From the NCBI RefSeq assembly GCF_019352895.1, contig NZ_JAAAFX010000004.1, positions 2,096,245 to 2,160,244 of the forward strand: a DNA stretch of 64,000 nt, read 5' to 3'. The DNA is from Variovorax boronicumulans. GTDB taxonomy: Bacteria; Pseudomonadota; Gammaproteobacteria; Burkholderiales; Burkholderiaceae_C. How positions within the stretch are numbered: the first letter of the stretch is position 1; each line of letters starts with the position of its first letter. Made by a program: the position numbers and the translations under genes. Below, piece after piece: positions 17,772 through 26,258 of this stretch. Below the pieces are notes generated by a model that saw nothing but the letters and a program-made list of their open reading frames with translations, was not told the DNA's origin and searched no databases.

Positions 17772-18833
17772 TCAGCGGCTCGCTGCCCGCCATTCCTCCG
17801 TCAGCACCGCGACCAGTTCCGCCACCGGCAGTTCGCGGATCATCGACACCCCTTGCCCCGCCCACTGCGCGGCAAACTCGCTGTTGCCCTTGGCCGCGGC
17901 CGCGGCGGTCAGCGACTTGGCGGCGTCGTAGGCGATGGGGTAGTCGGGCAGCGCGGCCAGGGCCCGGGCGTCGGCATCGAGGTAGAGGCGGTTGGGAATG
18001 CCGCGTGCGGCGCGACCCGAGATCGTGGCGGTGACGGCGGTGCGGGGCGCGGACTTCAGGGCCGCGCGGTAGGCCGCGTTGGCCGCCGACTCCGGGCACA
18101 GCAGGAAGGCCGTGCCCAGCTGCACGGCGGAGGCGCCGAGCTGCAGTGCGGCGGCGATGCCCTGGCCGTCCATGATGCCGCCCGCCGCGATCACGGGGAG
18201 CTTCGAACGGCGCGCGATCGCGCGAACCAGCGCGAAGGTGCCGATCTGCGGGTCGCCCTGTTCAGGATCGAACACGCCGCGATGGCCGCCGGCCTCGTAA
18301 CCCTGCGCGACGATCCAGTCGATGCCTGCGGCCTCGATCTGCGCGGCTTCTTCCAGCGAGGTGGCGCAGGCGGCCAGCACGATGCCTGCGTGGTGCAGCG
18401 CCTCGATCCATGCCTGCGGCGGCAGGCCGAAATGGAAGCTCACCACGGCCGGGCGCTCGGCCAGCAGCATGTCCAGCATCTCGTGGTCGACCGTGAAGCT
18501 TTTGTAGATCTCCTTGAGGCCGGTTGGCGGCATGGCGCCGAACTCCTCGAAGCGTGGGCGCAGCAGCGCGAGCCAGGCCGCCTCGCGCGCCGGGTCGGCG
18601 ACGGCGGGCCGGTGGCAGAACAGGTTGACGCTGAAGGGCTTGTCGGTCAGCGCGCGCGTGGCCGCGATCATGGCCCGGGCCTGCGCGGGCGTGCTCGCGC
18701 CCAGGCCCAGCGAGCCCAGGGCGCCGGCGTTCGACACGCCGGCCGCCATCTCGGGCGTCGAGGCCCCGGCCATCGGCGCCTGCACGATGGGGAGCGGTAC
18801 GTGGAGTCGGGCGAGGGCGTTCGAGGCATGCAT
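17772..18833 (-). CDS. Nitronate monooxygenase
   Basis: A 353-residue FMN-binding TIM-barrel protein. The N-terminus [31 protein letters not shown] is typical. The catalytic His lies in [12 protein letters not shown] (about residue 190) and the phosphate-binding [15 protein letters not shown] follows. The enzyme oxidises alkyl nitronates such as propionate-3-nitronate to the oxo acid and nitrite with oxygen. It is divergent from a LysR regulator whose gene starts 87 bp away, so that regulator probably controls it. Confidence 0.9.
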   Translation of the reverse strand: MHASNALARLHVPLPIVQAPMAGASTPEMAAGVSNAGALGSLGLGASTPAQARAMIAATRALTDKPFSVNLFCHRPAVADPAREAAWLALLRPRFEEFGAMPPTGLKEIYKSFTVDHEMLDMLLAERPAVVSFHFGLPPQAWIEALHHAGIVLAACATSLEEAAQIEAAGIDWIVAQGYEAGGHRGVFDPEQGDPQIGTFALVRAIARRSKLPVIAAGGIMDGQGIAAALQLGASAVQLGTAFLLCPESAANAAYRAALKSAPRTAVTATISGRAARGIPNRLYLDADARALAALPDYPIAYDAAKSLTAAAAAKGNSEFAAQWAGQGVSMIRELPVAELVAVLTEEWRAASR

Positions 18834-18920
18834 GGCGAGTTCCTTGAATGAGATGACGCGAGGCTGTATGATCTTAAAAACAGAACAACTTGATTTTATA
18901 CATCTCTTTCAAGGAACGAT
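18834..18920. promoter_or_regulatory. Divergent promoter region, nitronate monooxygenase / LysR
   Basis: An 87-bp region with an AT-rich core (about 18868-18905), clearly poorer in GC than its surroundings, between two divergently read genes. It is the expected place for a LysR operator. I cannot pick out a single convincing T-N11-A site. Confidence 0.5.
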
Positions 18921-19805
18921 GTGGAACACGCGACGTTGGAGATCTTTTGCGCGGTGGCCGAGGAACTGAGCGTGACCCGGGCTGCGCAGCGCCTGGGCCG
19001 TGTCCAGTCCAACGTGACGACACGGGTCCAGCAGCTCGAGGAGGAGCTGGGCGTGGCGCTGTTCCTGCGCGACAACAAGCGCATGACGCTGTCGCCGCAG
19101 GGCGAGCGCTTCCTGCACTACGCCAAGGCCCTGCTGGCGCTGGCCGAGGAGGCGCGCCAGGTGCTGCATCCCGCGGAGCCCACGGGCGTGCTGCGCATCG
19201 GTTCGATGGAGAGCACGGCGGCCAGCCGCCTGCCCGAGCCGCTGGCGGCCTACCACCGCCAGTTCCCTCAGGTCCGGCTGAGGCTGTCCAACGGCCCCTC
19301 GCGCCAGCTGGTCGCGGCGGTGCATGGCCGCAGCCTGGACTGCGCCTTCGTCGCGCTGCCGCCGGTGGCCGAGGGCGATGCGGCGATCGACCTGGCAGAC
19401 CTGGGCCTGGCGTCGGTGCCGGTCTTCGAGGAGGAGCTGGTGCTGCTGCTGCCCCCGGGGCATGCGCCGGTCCGGCATGTCGACGAGATCGCGATCCGCT
19501 CCGTGGCGGCGTTTCCAGACGGCTGCACCTACCGGCTGATCACCGAACGCATCCTGGCCCGCGGGCCGGCGGTGGCGCCGCTCGATGTGCAGGAGATGGG
19601 CTCCTACCACGGCATGCTGGCCTGCGTGGCCTCGGGCGAGTGCGTGAGCCTGATGCCGCGCAGCGTCGTCGCGCTGATGGGCAAGCCCAAGGGCATGCGC
19701 GAGCTGCCGATCACGACGATCGACACGGTGCTGGTCTGGCGCCAGGGCTACGAGACGCCGGCCTTCGAAGCGCTGCGCGGGCTGATCACCGCGACGCATC
19801 GCTAG
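18921..19805 (+). CDS. LysR-family transcriptional regulator
   Basis: A 294-residue LysR protein. The winged-helix N-terminus reads EIFCAVAEELSVTRAAQRLGRVQSNVT, and a PBP-type effector domain follows. The GTG start is chosen because AAGGA lies five bases before it; the ATG two bases upstream is in another frame. It likely regulates the divergent nitronate monooxygenase gene and perhaps the MFS gene that begins 10 bp downstream. The effector is unknown. Confidence 0.9.
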   Translation: MEHATLEIFCAVAEELSVTRAAQRLGRVQSNVTTRVQQLEEELGVALFLRDNKRMTLSPQGERFLHYAKALLALAEEARQVLHPAEPTGVLRIGSMESTAASRLPEPLAAYHRQFPQVRLRLSNGPSRQLVAAVHGRSLDCAFVALPPVAEGDAAIDLADLGLASVPVFEEELVLLLPPGHAPVRHVDEIAIRSVAAFPDGCTYRLITERILARGPAVAPLDVQEMGSYHGMLACVASGECVSLMPRSVVALMGKPKGMRELPITTIDTVLVWRQGYETPAFEALRGLITATHR

Positions 19806-19815
19806 GAGAAGAAAG

Positions 19816-20982
19816 GTGACGACCGCATCGACTCCGCACCTGGCCGAGCGCCGTGCCATCGGTCCCGCGCTGGCCGCCTCGCTGATCCTCGCGATCGGCA
19901 TGGGCTTCGGCCGCTTCGCCTTCACCGGCCTCTATCCGGTGATGGTGGGCGACGGTTTCCTCACGGTGCATGGCGGGACGCTCGCGGCCTCGGCCAACTA
20001 TGCGGGCTACCTGCTGGGGGCGCTGCTGATCAGCCACGCGAAACCCGCGCAGGCGCGCAGCCTGTGCATCTGGTCGACGGCGGGCAGCATCCTGTGCATG
20101 GCGCTGCTGGGCGTGCTGCACGCGGCCGCGGTGATCATCGCGGTGCGCGGGCTGGCGGGCATCTGCAGCGCGGTGTCGATGGTCGCGGCCTCGCTCTGGC
20201 TGTTGCAGCACATGGGTCATGGGCACGGCGCGCCGATCCTCTATGCGGGGGTGGGCGTGGGCATCGTGCTTTCGGCGGAACTCATCGCGCTCGGGCACCA
20301 CGCGGGCCTGGCCAGCCCGGCGCTTTGGATCGTGCTGGCGCTCGCCAGCCTGGTGCTCGCCCTCGCCGCATCGCCGGCACTCGGCCTGCAGCCGGAGCCC
20401 GCACCGGCGTCGGATGCCCGGGCCGAAGCGCGCGTGGCCGGGCGCGGCACGCCGCTCGCGCAGGCGCTGCGGCTGATCGCGATCTACGGGCTGGCCGGCT
20501 TCGGCTACATCGTGACCGCGACCTACCTGCCCCTGTTCATCAAGGGCGCGCTGGGGCCGGTGGACCCGATCCATGTCTGGGCGGTGTTCGGCTTCGGCGC
20601 CGTGCCTTCGTGCTTCTTCTGGCACTGGCTGCAGGTGCGCGCCGGCACGCGCCGCAGCCTGACCCTGAACCTGGTGGTCCAGGGGGTCGGTGTCGTGCTG
20701 CCGGTATTCAGCCAGAGCGCCGCCGCCTATCTGCTGAGCGCCTTCCTGGTGGGCGGCACCTTCGTCGGCACCGTGACCATCGCGATGCCGGCCGCGCGCC
20801 GCGTGGCCCATGCGGTGCGCTTCAGCATGCTGGCCGTGATGACCGCGGTCTACGGCGTGGGCCAGATCATCGGCCCGCTGGTGGCCAATGCGATCCTGGC
20901 GTCGACCCAGTCCTTCACCGGCTCGCTGCTGACGGCGGGTGGGGCCTTGATCGTCGCGGCAGTGCTCAGCGCAGGGCTTTGA
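19816..20982 (+). CDS. YbfB/YjiJ-family MFS transporter
   Basis: A 388-residue membrane protein with twelve predicted helices. The first, ALAASLILAIGMGFGRFAFTGLYPVMV, carries the GxGFGRFxxT signature of the YbfB/YjiJ branch. It also has ASANYAGYLLGALL and LAGICSAVSMV. Substrates of this branch are mostly unknown. It follows the LysR gene by 10 bp after a GAGAAGAAAG ribosome site, so it is probably cotranscribed with it. Confidence 0.87.
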   Translation: MTTASTPHLAERRAIGPALAASLILAIGMGFGRFAFTGLYPVMVGDGFLTVHGGTLAASANYAGYLLGALLISHAKPAQARSLCIWSTAGSILCMALLGVLHAAAVIIAVRGLAGICSAVSMVAASLWLLQHMGHGHGAPILYAGVGVGIVLSAELIALGHHAGLASPALWIVLALASLVLALAASPALGLQPEPAPASDARAEARVAGRGTPLAQALRLIAIYGLAGFGYIVTATYLPLFIKGALGPVDPIHVWAVFGFGAVPSCFFWHWLQVRAGTRRSLTLNLVVQGVGVVLPVFSQSAAAYLLSAFLVGGTFVGTVTIAMPAARRVAHAVRFSMLAVMTAVYGVGQIIGPLVANAILASTQSFTGSLLTAGGALIVAAVLSAGL

Positions 20983-21045
20983 AGGTCCTGGAGCCGGCGT
21001 GCTTCTAACATGGCACTTTTCAAGATCTCTTCAGAGGAGACTGCC

Positions 21046-22059
21046 GTGTCCACCGCCCCCCCGCTCGATCTGACCCGCTTCGCACGCCATCGCCTGCTCG
21101 ACGGCGTCACGCCCATCCAGCCGCTCGCACGCCTGGGCAAGCAGCTCGGTTCTGTCGAGATCTTCGTCAAGCGCGACGACCTGATGGGCCTGGGCGGCGG
21201 TGGCAACAAGCTGCGCAAGCTCGAGTTCCTGATCGCCGAGGCGCAGGCCATGGGCGCCGACACCATCCTGACCGTCGGCGCGCGGCAGTCGAACCATGCC
21301 CGGCTCACGGCCGCGGCCGCCGCGAAGGCCGGCCTGGCCTGCGAACTGGTGCTGACCCGCTCGGTGCCGCGCGACGACGAGGACTTCGTGCACAACGGCA
21401 ACGTGCTGCTCGACACCTTGCTGGGCGCCCGGGTCCACGACGTGGCCGACCCGGCCGCGGCGATGCCCTTCCTGCAGCACCGCACGGCCTCGCTGCGCGC
21501 CGCGGGCCGCACGGTGTACGTCGCGCCCTTCGGTGGATCGTCGGCGGTGGGATGCCTGGGCTATGCGAACTGCGCGGCGGAGATCCTGGCCCAGTCCGAG
21601 GCCATGAACACGCGCTTCGACCGCATCGTCGTTCCCAATGGCAGCGGTGGCACGCAGGCCGGGCTGGTGGCCGGATTCCTCGCGATGGGGCGCGACCCGC
21701 GGGTCGTGCAGAGCTACACCGTGCTGGCGGCGGCGGACAAGGCGCATGCCACGACCTGGGGCCTGGCACAGGAAACACTCGCCAGCCTGCAGCCCGGGCG
21801 CAAGGTGCCCGGCGACGCCATCGTGCTCGTCGACGGCCAGATCGGCGGCGGCTATGGCGTGCCCACCGACGCCATGCGCGAGGCCGTGCGCACGATGGCC
21901 TCGCTCGAAGGCCTGCTGCTCGACCCGGTCTACGGCGGCAAGGCCTTCGCCGGCCTGCTGCAGGACGTGCGGGCCGGCAAGTTCGCCAAGGGCGCGAAGC
22001 TGCTGTTCCTCATGACCGGCGGCCTGCCGGGGCTGTTCGCCTACCGGCGTGCGTTCTGA
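21046..22059 (+). CDS. D-cysteine desulfhydrase / L-cysteate sulfo-lyase family PLP enzyme
   Basis: A 337-residue fold-type II PLP enzyme of the ACC deaminase/DcyD/CuyA group. The PLP lysine is K55 in GLGGGGNKLRKLEFL, followed by VGARQSNHARLTAA and VPNGSGGTQAGLV. I use GTG 21046 because AGGAG lies seven bases upstream; ATG 21010 would add twelve residues. DcyD splits D-cysteine to pyruvate, ammonia and sulfide; CuyA splits cysteate to pyruvate, ammonia and sulfite. I cannot separate the two by eye. A YeiE/YeiH sulfite-linked pair about 2-3 kb downstream makes CuyA attractive, as inference. A LysR gene follows 18 bp downstream. Confidence 0.82.
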   Translation: MSTAPPLDLTRFARHRLLDGVTPIQPLARLGKQLGSVEIFVKRDDLMGLGGGGNKLRKLEFLIAEAQAMGADTILTVGARQSNHARLTAAAAAKAGLACELVLTRSVPRDDEDFVHNGNVLLDTLLGARVHDVADPAAAMPFLQHRTASLRAAGRTVYVAPFGGSSAVGCLGYANCAAEILAQSEAMNTRFDRIVVPNGSGGTQAGLVAGFLAMGRDPRVVQSYTVLAAADKAHATTWGLAQETLASLQPGRKVPGDAIVLVDGQIGGGYGVPTDAMREAVRTMASLEGLLLDPVYGGKAFAGLLQDVRAGKFAKGAKLLFLMTGGLPGLFAYRRAF

Positions 22060-22077
22060 TTCGGAAGAAGGCCGCGC

Positions 22078-23013
22078 ATGGACCGCATCGACGCGATGAA
22101 GGTGTTCGTCGCGGCACTGGACGCAGGCAGCCTGTCGGCCGCGGGCCGGCGCCTGGGCCGATCGCCCGCGGCGGTCAGCCGCGCCATCGCCTTCCTCGAG
22201 CACCATGTGGGCACCGAGCTGCTGCACCGCACGACGCGCGCGCTCAAGCTCAGCGAGGCGGGCGAGCGCTATGCCTTCGCCTGCCGCCGGATCCTGGGCG
22301 ATCTCGAGGAGGCCGACCTGAGCGCGGCCGGCGAGCGGGCCGCGCCGCGCGGCACGCTGACGCTGAGCGCGCCGCCCATCAGCGGCGAGCAGATCCTGCA
22401 GCCCATCGTCGATGCCTACCTCGATGCCTTTCCCGGCGTGTCGGTGAACCTGGTGCTGCTCGACCGGCCGGTCAACCTGGTCGAGGAGGGCATCGACGTC
22501 GCATTGCGCGTGGGCGAGCTGCCCGACTCCTCGCTGGTGGCGTTGCGGGTCGGCGGCGACGTCAAGCGCGTGGTGGTCGCGGCGCCTCGCTACCTGGCCG
22601 CGCACCCGCGCATCGACGAGCCTTCCGACCTGCTCAAGCACCGCATCGTGACCACCACGCACTTCGGTCATGACTGCTGGATCTTCCCGCCGCTGCCGGG
22701 AGGCGCCGTGCCGCGCACCGTGCATTTCAAGCCGCGGCTGGTGGTCAACAGCGTGCGGGCCGCGCTCGCCTCCGCGGTCGCGGGCCACGGCGTGACGCGG
22801 CTCTACACCTACCACGTGGCCGAGCGGGTGCGCGACGTGTCGCTGCAGATCCTGCTGCGCGACGCCGAGGCCGCGCCCATGCCCGTGCACCTGGTGGTGC
22901 CGCAGGGGCGGCTCTCGGTGTCGAAGGTGCGGGCCTTCGTCGACTTCGCGGCGCCGCGCCTGCGGGCCGAGTTCGCGCGGCTGTCGGCCGAGGCCGGCGC
23001 GGTCGGCGCATAG
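22078..23013 (+). CDS. LysR-family transcriptional regulator
   Basis: A 311-residue LysR protein starting MDRIDAMKVFVAALDAGSLS, with the DNA-binding helix AAGRRLGRSPAAVSRAIAFLE and an effector domain from about residue 92. This start type belongs to the CrgA/DmlR-like subgroup that often controls neighbouring oxidoreductases. It lies directly after the PLP lyase on the same strand and 150 bp before an SDR gene, so either could be its target. Confidence 0.88.
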   Translation: MDRIDAMKVFVAALDAGSLSAAGRRLGRSPAAVSRAIAFLEHHVGTELLHRTTRALKLSEAGERYAFACRRILGDLEEADLSAAGERAAPRGTLTLSAPPISGEQILQPIVDAYLDAFPGVSVNLVLLDRPVNLVEEGIDVALRVGELPDSSLVALRVGGDVKRVVVAAPRYLAAHPRIDEPSDLLKHRIVTTTHFGHDCWIFPPLPGGAVPRTVHFKPRLVVNSVRAALASAVAGHGVTRLYTYHVAERVRDVSLQILLRDAEAAPMPVHLVVPQGRLSVSKVRAFVDFAAPRLRAEFARLSAEAGAVGA

Positions 23014-23163
23014 GCAGGCCGGCGCCATTCTTCCCCTTTCTGCAAAGCTCTTCGTCGCACGTCGACGCTTCTCGCAGCGAGGCCCGACGCCCAGAATTTC
23101 CGGACGGTCCCCACGGGCCGCCGGCGGCAATCACGCCAGCCGGAAGACACCTCCGAGGACATC

Positions 23164-23874
23164 ATGGGCATCGAACAGAAAGTCGCCATCATCACGGGCG
23201 CATCGCAAGGCATCGGCGCAGCGCTGGTGAAGGCCTACCGTGACCGCAACTACCGCGTGGTCGCCACCTCGCGCTCGATCCGGCAGGGCGCCGACACCGA
23301 CGTCGTCGCCGTGGCCGGCGACATCGGCGAGGCCGCGACGGCCGAGCGCGTCGTGCGCGAAGCCATCGCGCGCTTCGGCCGCATCGACACGCTGGTCAAC
23401 AACGCGGGCATCTTCACCGCCAAGCCTTTCGTCGACTTCACGGCCGAGGACTTCCACGCGAACATCGCGACCAACGTGGCCGGCTTCTTCCACATCACGC
23501 AGCGCGCAGCGGCGCAGATGCTCAAACAGGGCTCGGGCCACATCGTGAGCATCACGACCAGCCTGGTCGACCATGCGGTCTCGGGCGTGCCGACCGTGCT
23601 GGCCAACCTCACCAAGGGCGGCATCAACTCGGCCACCAAGGCGCTCGCGATCGAGTACGCGGCCCGGGGCATCCGCGTGAACGCGGTCTCGCCCGGCATC
23701 ATCAAGACGCCGATGCATGCGCCGGCCACGCACGACTTCCTGGCCGGCCTGCACCCGGTCAAGCGCATGGGCGAGATCCAGGACATCGTGGACGGCGTGC
23801 TGTTCCTCGAGTCGGCCGGTTTCGTGACCGGCGAGATCCTGCACGTGGACGGCGGCCAGAGCGCCGGGCACTGA
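23164..23874 (+). CDS. Atypical short-chain dehydrogenase/reductase lacking the catalytic tyrosine
   Basis: A 236-residue Rossmann protein. It has the cofactor loop TGASQGIGAAL (residues 11-21), NNAG at 79-82, a Ser-containing strand VSITTS and the C-terminal VSPGIIKTPMH and VDGG. The catalytic YxxxK reads ANLTK at 147-151, so the active-site Tyr is Ala while the Lys is kept. Ordinary SDR chemistry through Tyr is therefore not expected. It may use another residue, a bound water, or act as a binding protein. A tautomerase gene follows 9 bp downstream in the same operon. Confidence 0.88.
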   Translation: MGIEQKVAIITGASQGIGAALVKAYRDRNYRVVATSRSIRQGADTDVVAVAGDIGEAATAERVVREAIARFGRIDTLVNNAGIFTAKPFVDFTAEDFHANIATNVAGFFHITQRAAAQMLKQGSGHIVSITTSLVDHAVSGVPTVLANLTKGGINSATKALAIEYAARGIRVNAVSPGIIKTPMHAPATHDFLAGLHPVKRMGEIQDIVDGVLFLESAGFVTGEILHVDGGQSAGH

Positions 23875-23883
23875 GCCCGCGCC

Positions 23884-24120
23884 ATGCCATTCGTCACCAT
23901 CCAGGTCACGCGCGAGGGCAGCACGCCCGGGCACGATCGCGTCACGGCCGAAGAGAAGGCCCGGCTCATCGCGGGCGCGAGCCAGCTGCTGCTGGACGTG
24001 CTGCACAAGCCGCTCGACGCGACCTTCGTCGTGGTCGAGGAAGTCGAACTCGACAACTGGGGCGTGGGCGGGCTGCCCGTGGCCGAGTACCGGCGGCGGC
24101 AGGCCAGGCCGCCCGGTTGA
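23884..24120 (+). CDS. 4-oxalocrotonate tautomerase family protein
   Basis: A 78-residue tautomerase-superfamily subunit. The start MPFVTIQVTREG leaves Pro as residue 1 after Met removal; this proline is the general base of the family. The fold continues with EEKARLIAGASQLLLDVL and a beta strand TFVVVEEVELDNWGVGG that matches 4-OT-like proteins. It would form oligomers and shift keto-enol double bonds in small acids. Its direct link to the odd SDR suggests they act on one substrate, which is not known. Confidence 0.85.
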   Translation: MPFVTIQVTREGSTPGHDRVTAEEKARLIAGASQLLLDVLHKPLDATFVVVEEVELDNWGVGGLPVAEYRRRQARPPG

Positions 24121-24123
24121 GGC

Positions 24124-25020
24124 CTACGGCGCCTGCTCGCAATGCGCCACGAAGCGCTGCAGGTTGGCCGAGAAGCGCTTCTGCTGGTGATGCACCTGGT
24201 AGAAGCGCCGCGTGAGCCGCGGCAGCGTGGTGTGCAGCACCACCAGCCGGCCCAGCGTCACCAGGTCCTGCACCGCGCACAGCGAGAGGCAGGCCAGGCC
24301 CAGCCCTTCGGCCGCGGCCTGCTTGATGGCCTCGGTGCTGCCGGGCTGCAGGTCGACCTGCAGGTGGTGCAGGTGCGGCAGCAGCGCCTGCTCGACCGCC
24401 TCGCGCGTGCCCGAGCCTTCCTCGCGCAGCAGCCAGCGCGCCTGGCGCAGCGCCTTGAGCGGCACGCGCGCCTGTGCATCGCCTGCCGCCAGCGGATGCG
24501 AGGGCGAGGCCACGATCACCAGCGCGTCTTCGAGCCAGGGCACCACGCGCAGTTCGCTCTCGTGGCAGGGGCCTTCGATCAGGCCCAGGTCGACCTCGAG
24601 CCGCGTCACCGCGGTGGCCACCTCGCGCGTGTTGCCGATCACCACGTCGATCGCGGTGCCGGGCCAGGCCCGCAGATAGCCGGCCACCAGCGAAGGCAGC
24701 AGGTAGTTGCCGATGGTGGTGCTGGCGCCGATGCGCAGCCGGGTCGCCACGCCGGCTGTGGCCTGGCCGAACTGGTCTTCGATCTCCTGCGCGCCGTCGA
24801 GCACGGCGCGGGCCTGCGGCAGCAGCGCGCGGCCGTTGTCGTTGAGCAGCAGGCGCTTGCCGATGCGGTCGAACAGCTGCGCGCCGAGCAGGTGTTCGAG
24901 TTCGTTGAGCGCGCCGCTGGTGGCCGACTGCGACAGCGCGACGCGCAAGCCGGCCGCGGTCGTGCTGCCGGTGTCGGCCACGGCCGTGAAGATCAGCAGC
25001 TGGCGCAGCGTCAGCCGCAT
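24124..25020 (-). CDS. yeiE: YeiE-like LysR regulator
   Basis: A 298-residue LysR protein. Its N-terminus (TLRQLLIFTAVADTGSTTAA, then ALSQSATSGALNELEHLLG and FDRIGKRLLLNDNGR) closely follows E. coli YeiE, which responds to sulfite and guards against its toxicity. It is divergent from a YeiH-type gene, the same pairing as in enterobacteria. The 87-bp gap holds a clean inverted repeat that may be its operator. Confidence in the YeiE assignment comes from both sequence and the partner gene. Confidence 0.87.
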   Translation of the reverse strand: MRLTLRQLLIFTAVADTGSTTAAGLRVALSQSATSGALNELEHLLGAQLFDRIGKRLLLNDNGRALLPQARAVLDGAQEIEDQFGQATAGVATRLRIGASTTIGNYLLPSLVAGYLRAWPGTAIDVVIGNTREVATAVTRLEVDLGLIEGPCHESELRVVPWLEDALVIVASPSHPLAAGDAQARVPLKALRQARWLLREEGSGTREAVEQALLPHLHHLQVDLQPGSTEAIKQAAAEGLGLACLSLCAVQDLVTLGRLVVLHTTLPRLTRRFYQVHHQQKRFSANLQRFVAHCEQAP

Positions 25021-25064
25021 CGGGCATTCCTTATTACCGGTTTCATGGGTACGTTATAACTGAA

Positions 25065-25083
25065 CTATCTGTTTGTCAGATAG
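25065..25083. promoter_or_regulatory. Inverted repeat between yeiE and yeiH
   Basis: CTATCTG, five-base spacer TTTGT, CAGATAG: perfect seven-base arms in the divergent promoter region. It is 45 bp from the yeiE start and 25 bp from the yeiH start. It is a plausible operator for the LysR protein; it could also form a hairpin in the yeiH leader. Confidence 0.55.
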
Positions 25084-25107
25084 GTTGCCAAGCGCCACAG
25101 TTCGTTC

Positions 25108-26244
25108 ATGCCATCCGCGAGCGGTGGCCGGAGAACCGAATTGCACCCCGCCACCCATGCCACGACGCTGCCGAACGAAGCCCCTGTCGTGGCGCCTTCC
25201 TACCTGCGCCGCATGGGCCCGGGCCTGCTGTTGACGGGCGCGATCGCGTTCGCGGCCATCCACCTGGGCGAGTTCGGCTGGCTGCAGGCCCACGGCATCA
25301 GCCCGCTCACGCTGGCGATCGTGCTAGGCATGGGGATCGGCAACACCGTCTACCCGCGCATGGCCCCCACGGCCGACCCGGGCGTGGGCTTTTCCAAGGC
25401 CAACCTGCTGCGCCTGGGCATCGTGCTCTACGGCCTGCGCCTGACCTTCCAGGACATCGGCGCCGTCGGCTGGACCGGGGTGGCCATCGACGCCGCGGTG
25501 CTGTGCAGCACCTTCGGCCTGGCCTGTTTCCTCGGCACCCGGGTGTTCGGCCTCGACCGCCAGACGGCGATGCTGATCGGCGCCGGCAGCTCGATCTGCG
25601 GTGCCGCGGCGGTGATGGCCGCCGCGCCCGTGGTGCGGGGGCGGGCCGAGCAGGTGTTGGTGGCGGTCGCCACGGTGGTGGTGTTCGGCACGCTGGCGAT
25701 TTTCCTGTACCCGGCGCTGTACCGGCTCGATGCGCAGTACGGCCTGATCGGCCTGTCGCCCAAGGCCTATGGCGTGTTCGCGGGCTCGACCATCCACGAG
25801 GTGGCGCAGGTGGTGGCGGCGGGCCGCGCGGTCGGCGAGCAGGCGGCCGACACGGCGGTGATCGCGAAGATGGTGCGCGTGATGATGCTCGCGCCCTTCC
25901 TGATCCTGCTGTCGGCCTGGCTGTCGCGCGCCGACGCGAAGCACGCCGGCGCGGGCGCGGGCAGGGGGCGGATCGTGGTGCCGTGGTTCGCGCTGGGCTT
26001 CGTGGCGGTCGTGGGGCTGCACTCGCTCGCGGTGCTGCCCGCGGCCGTGGTCGCGCACGCGATCGAGGTCGACACGGTGCTGCTCGCGATGGCCATGGCC
26101 GGCCTGGGCCTGACGACCCATGTCTCGGCGATCCGCAAGGCCGGGTTCAGGCCGCTGGCGCTGGCGGCCCTGCTGTTCGCCTGGCTGGTGGGCGGCGGGC
26201 TGGCGATCAACCTGGGGATGGGCGCGCTGCTGGCACAGCCCTGA
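25108..26244 (+). CDS. yeiH: YeiH/UPF0324 family membrane protein
   Basis: A 378-residue protein with about ten membrane helices. Signature stretches match E. coli YeiH: LTLAIVLGMGIGNTVYP, LLRLGIVLYGLRLTFQDI, GAGSSICGAAAVMA, VATVVVFGTLAIFLYPALY and STIHEVAQVVAAG. The family is annotated as a putative sulfate or sulfite exporter, which has limited direct proof. The divergent YeiE regulator supports a sulfite-linked role. Confidence 0.9.
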   Translation: MPSASGGRRTELHPATHATTLPNEAPVVAPSYLRRMGPGLLLTGAIAFAAIHLGEFGWLQAHGISPLTLAIVLGMGIGNTVYPRMAPTADPGVGFSKANLLRLGIVLYGLRLTFQDIGAVGWTGVAIDAAVLCSTFGLACFLGTRVFGLDRQTAMLIGAGSSICGAAAVMAAAPVVRGRAEQVLVAVATVVVFGTLAIFLYPALYRLDAQYGLIGLSPKAYGVFAGSTIHEVAQVVAAGRAVGEQAADTAVIAKMVRVMMLAPFLILLSAWLSRADAKHAGAGAGRGRIVVPWFALGFVAVVGLHSLAVLPAAVVAHAIEVDTVLLAMAMAGLGLTTHVSAIRKAGFRPLALAALLFAWLVGGGLAINLGMGALLAQP

Positions 26245-26258
26245 CCCCACGGCAGGGC

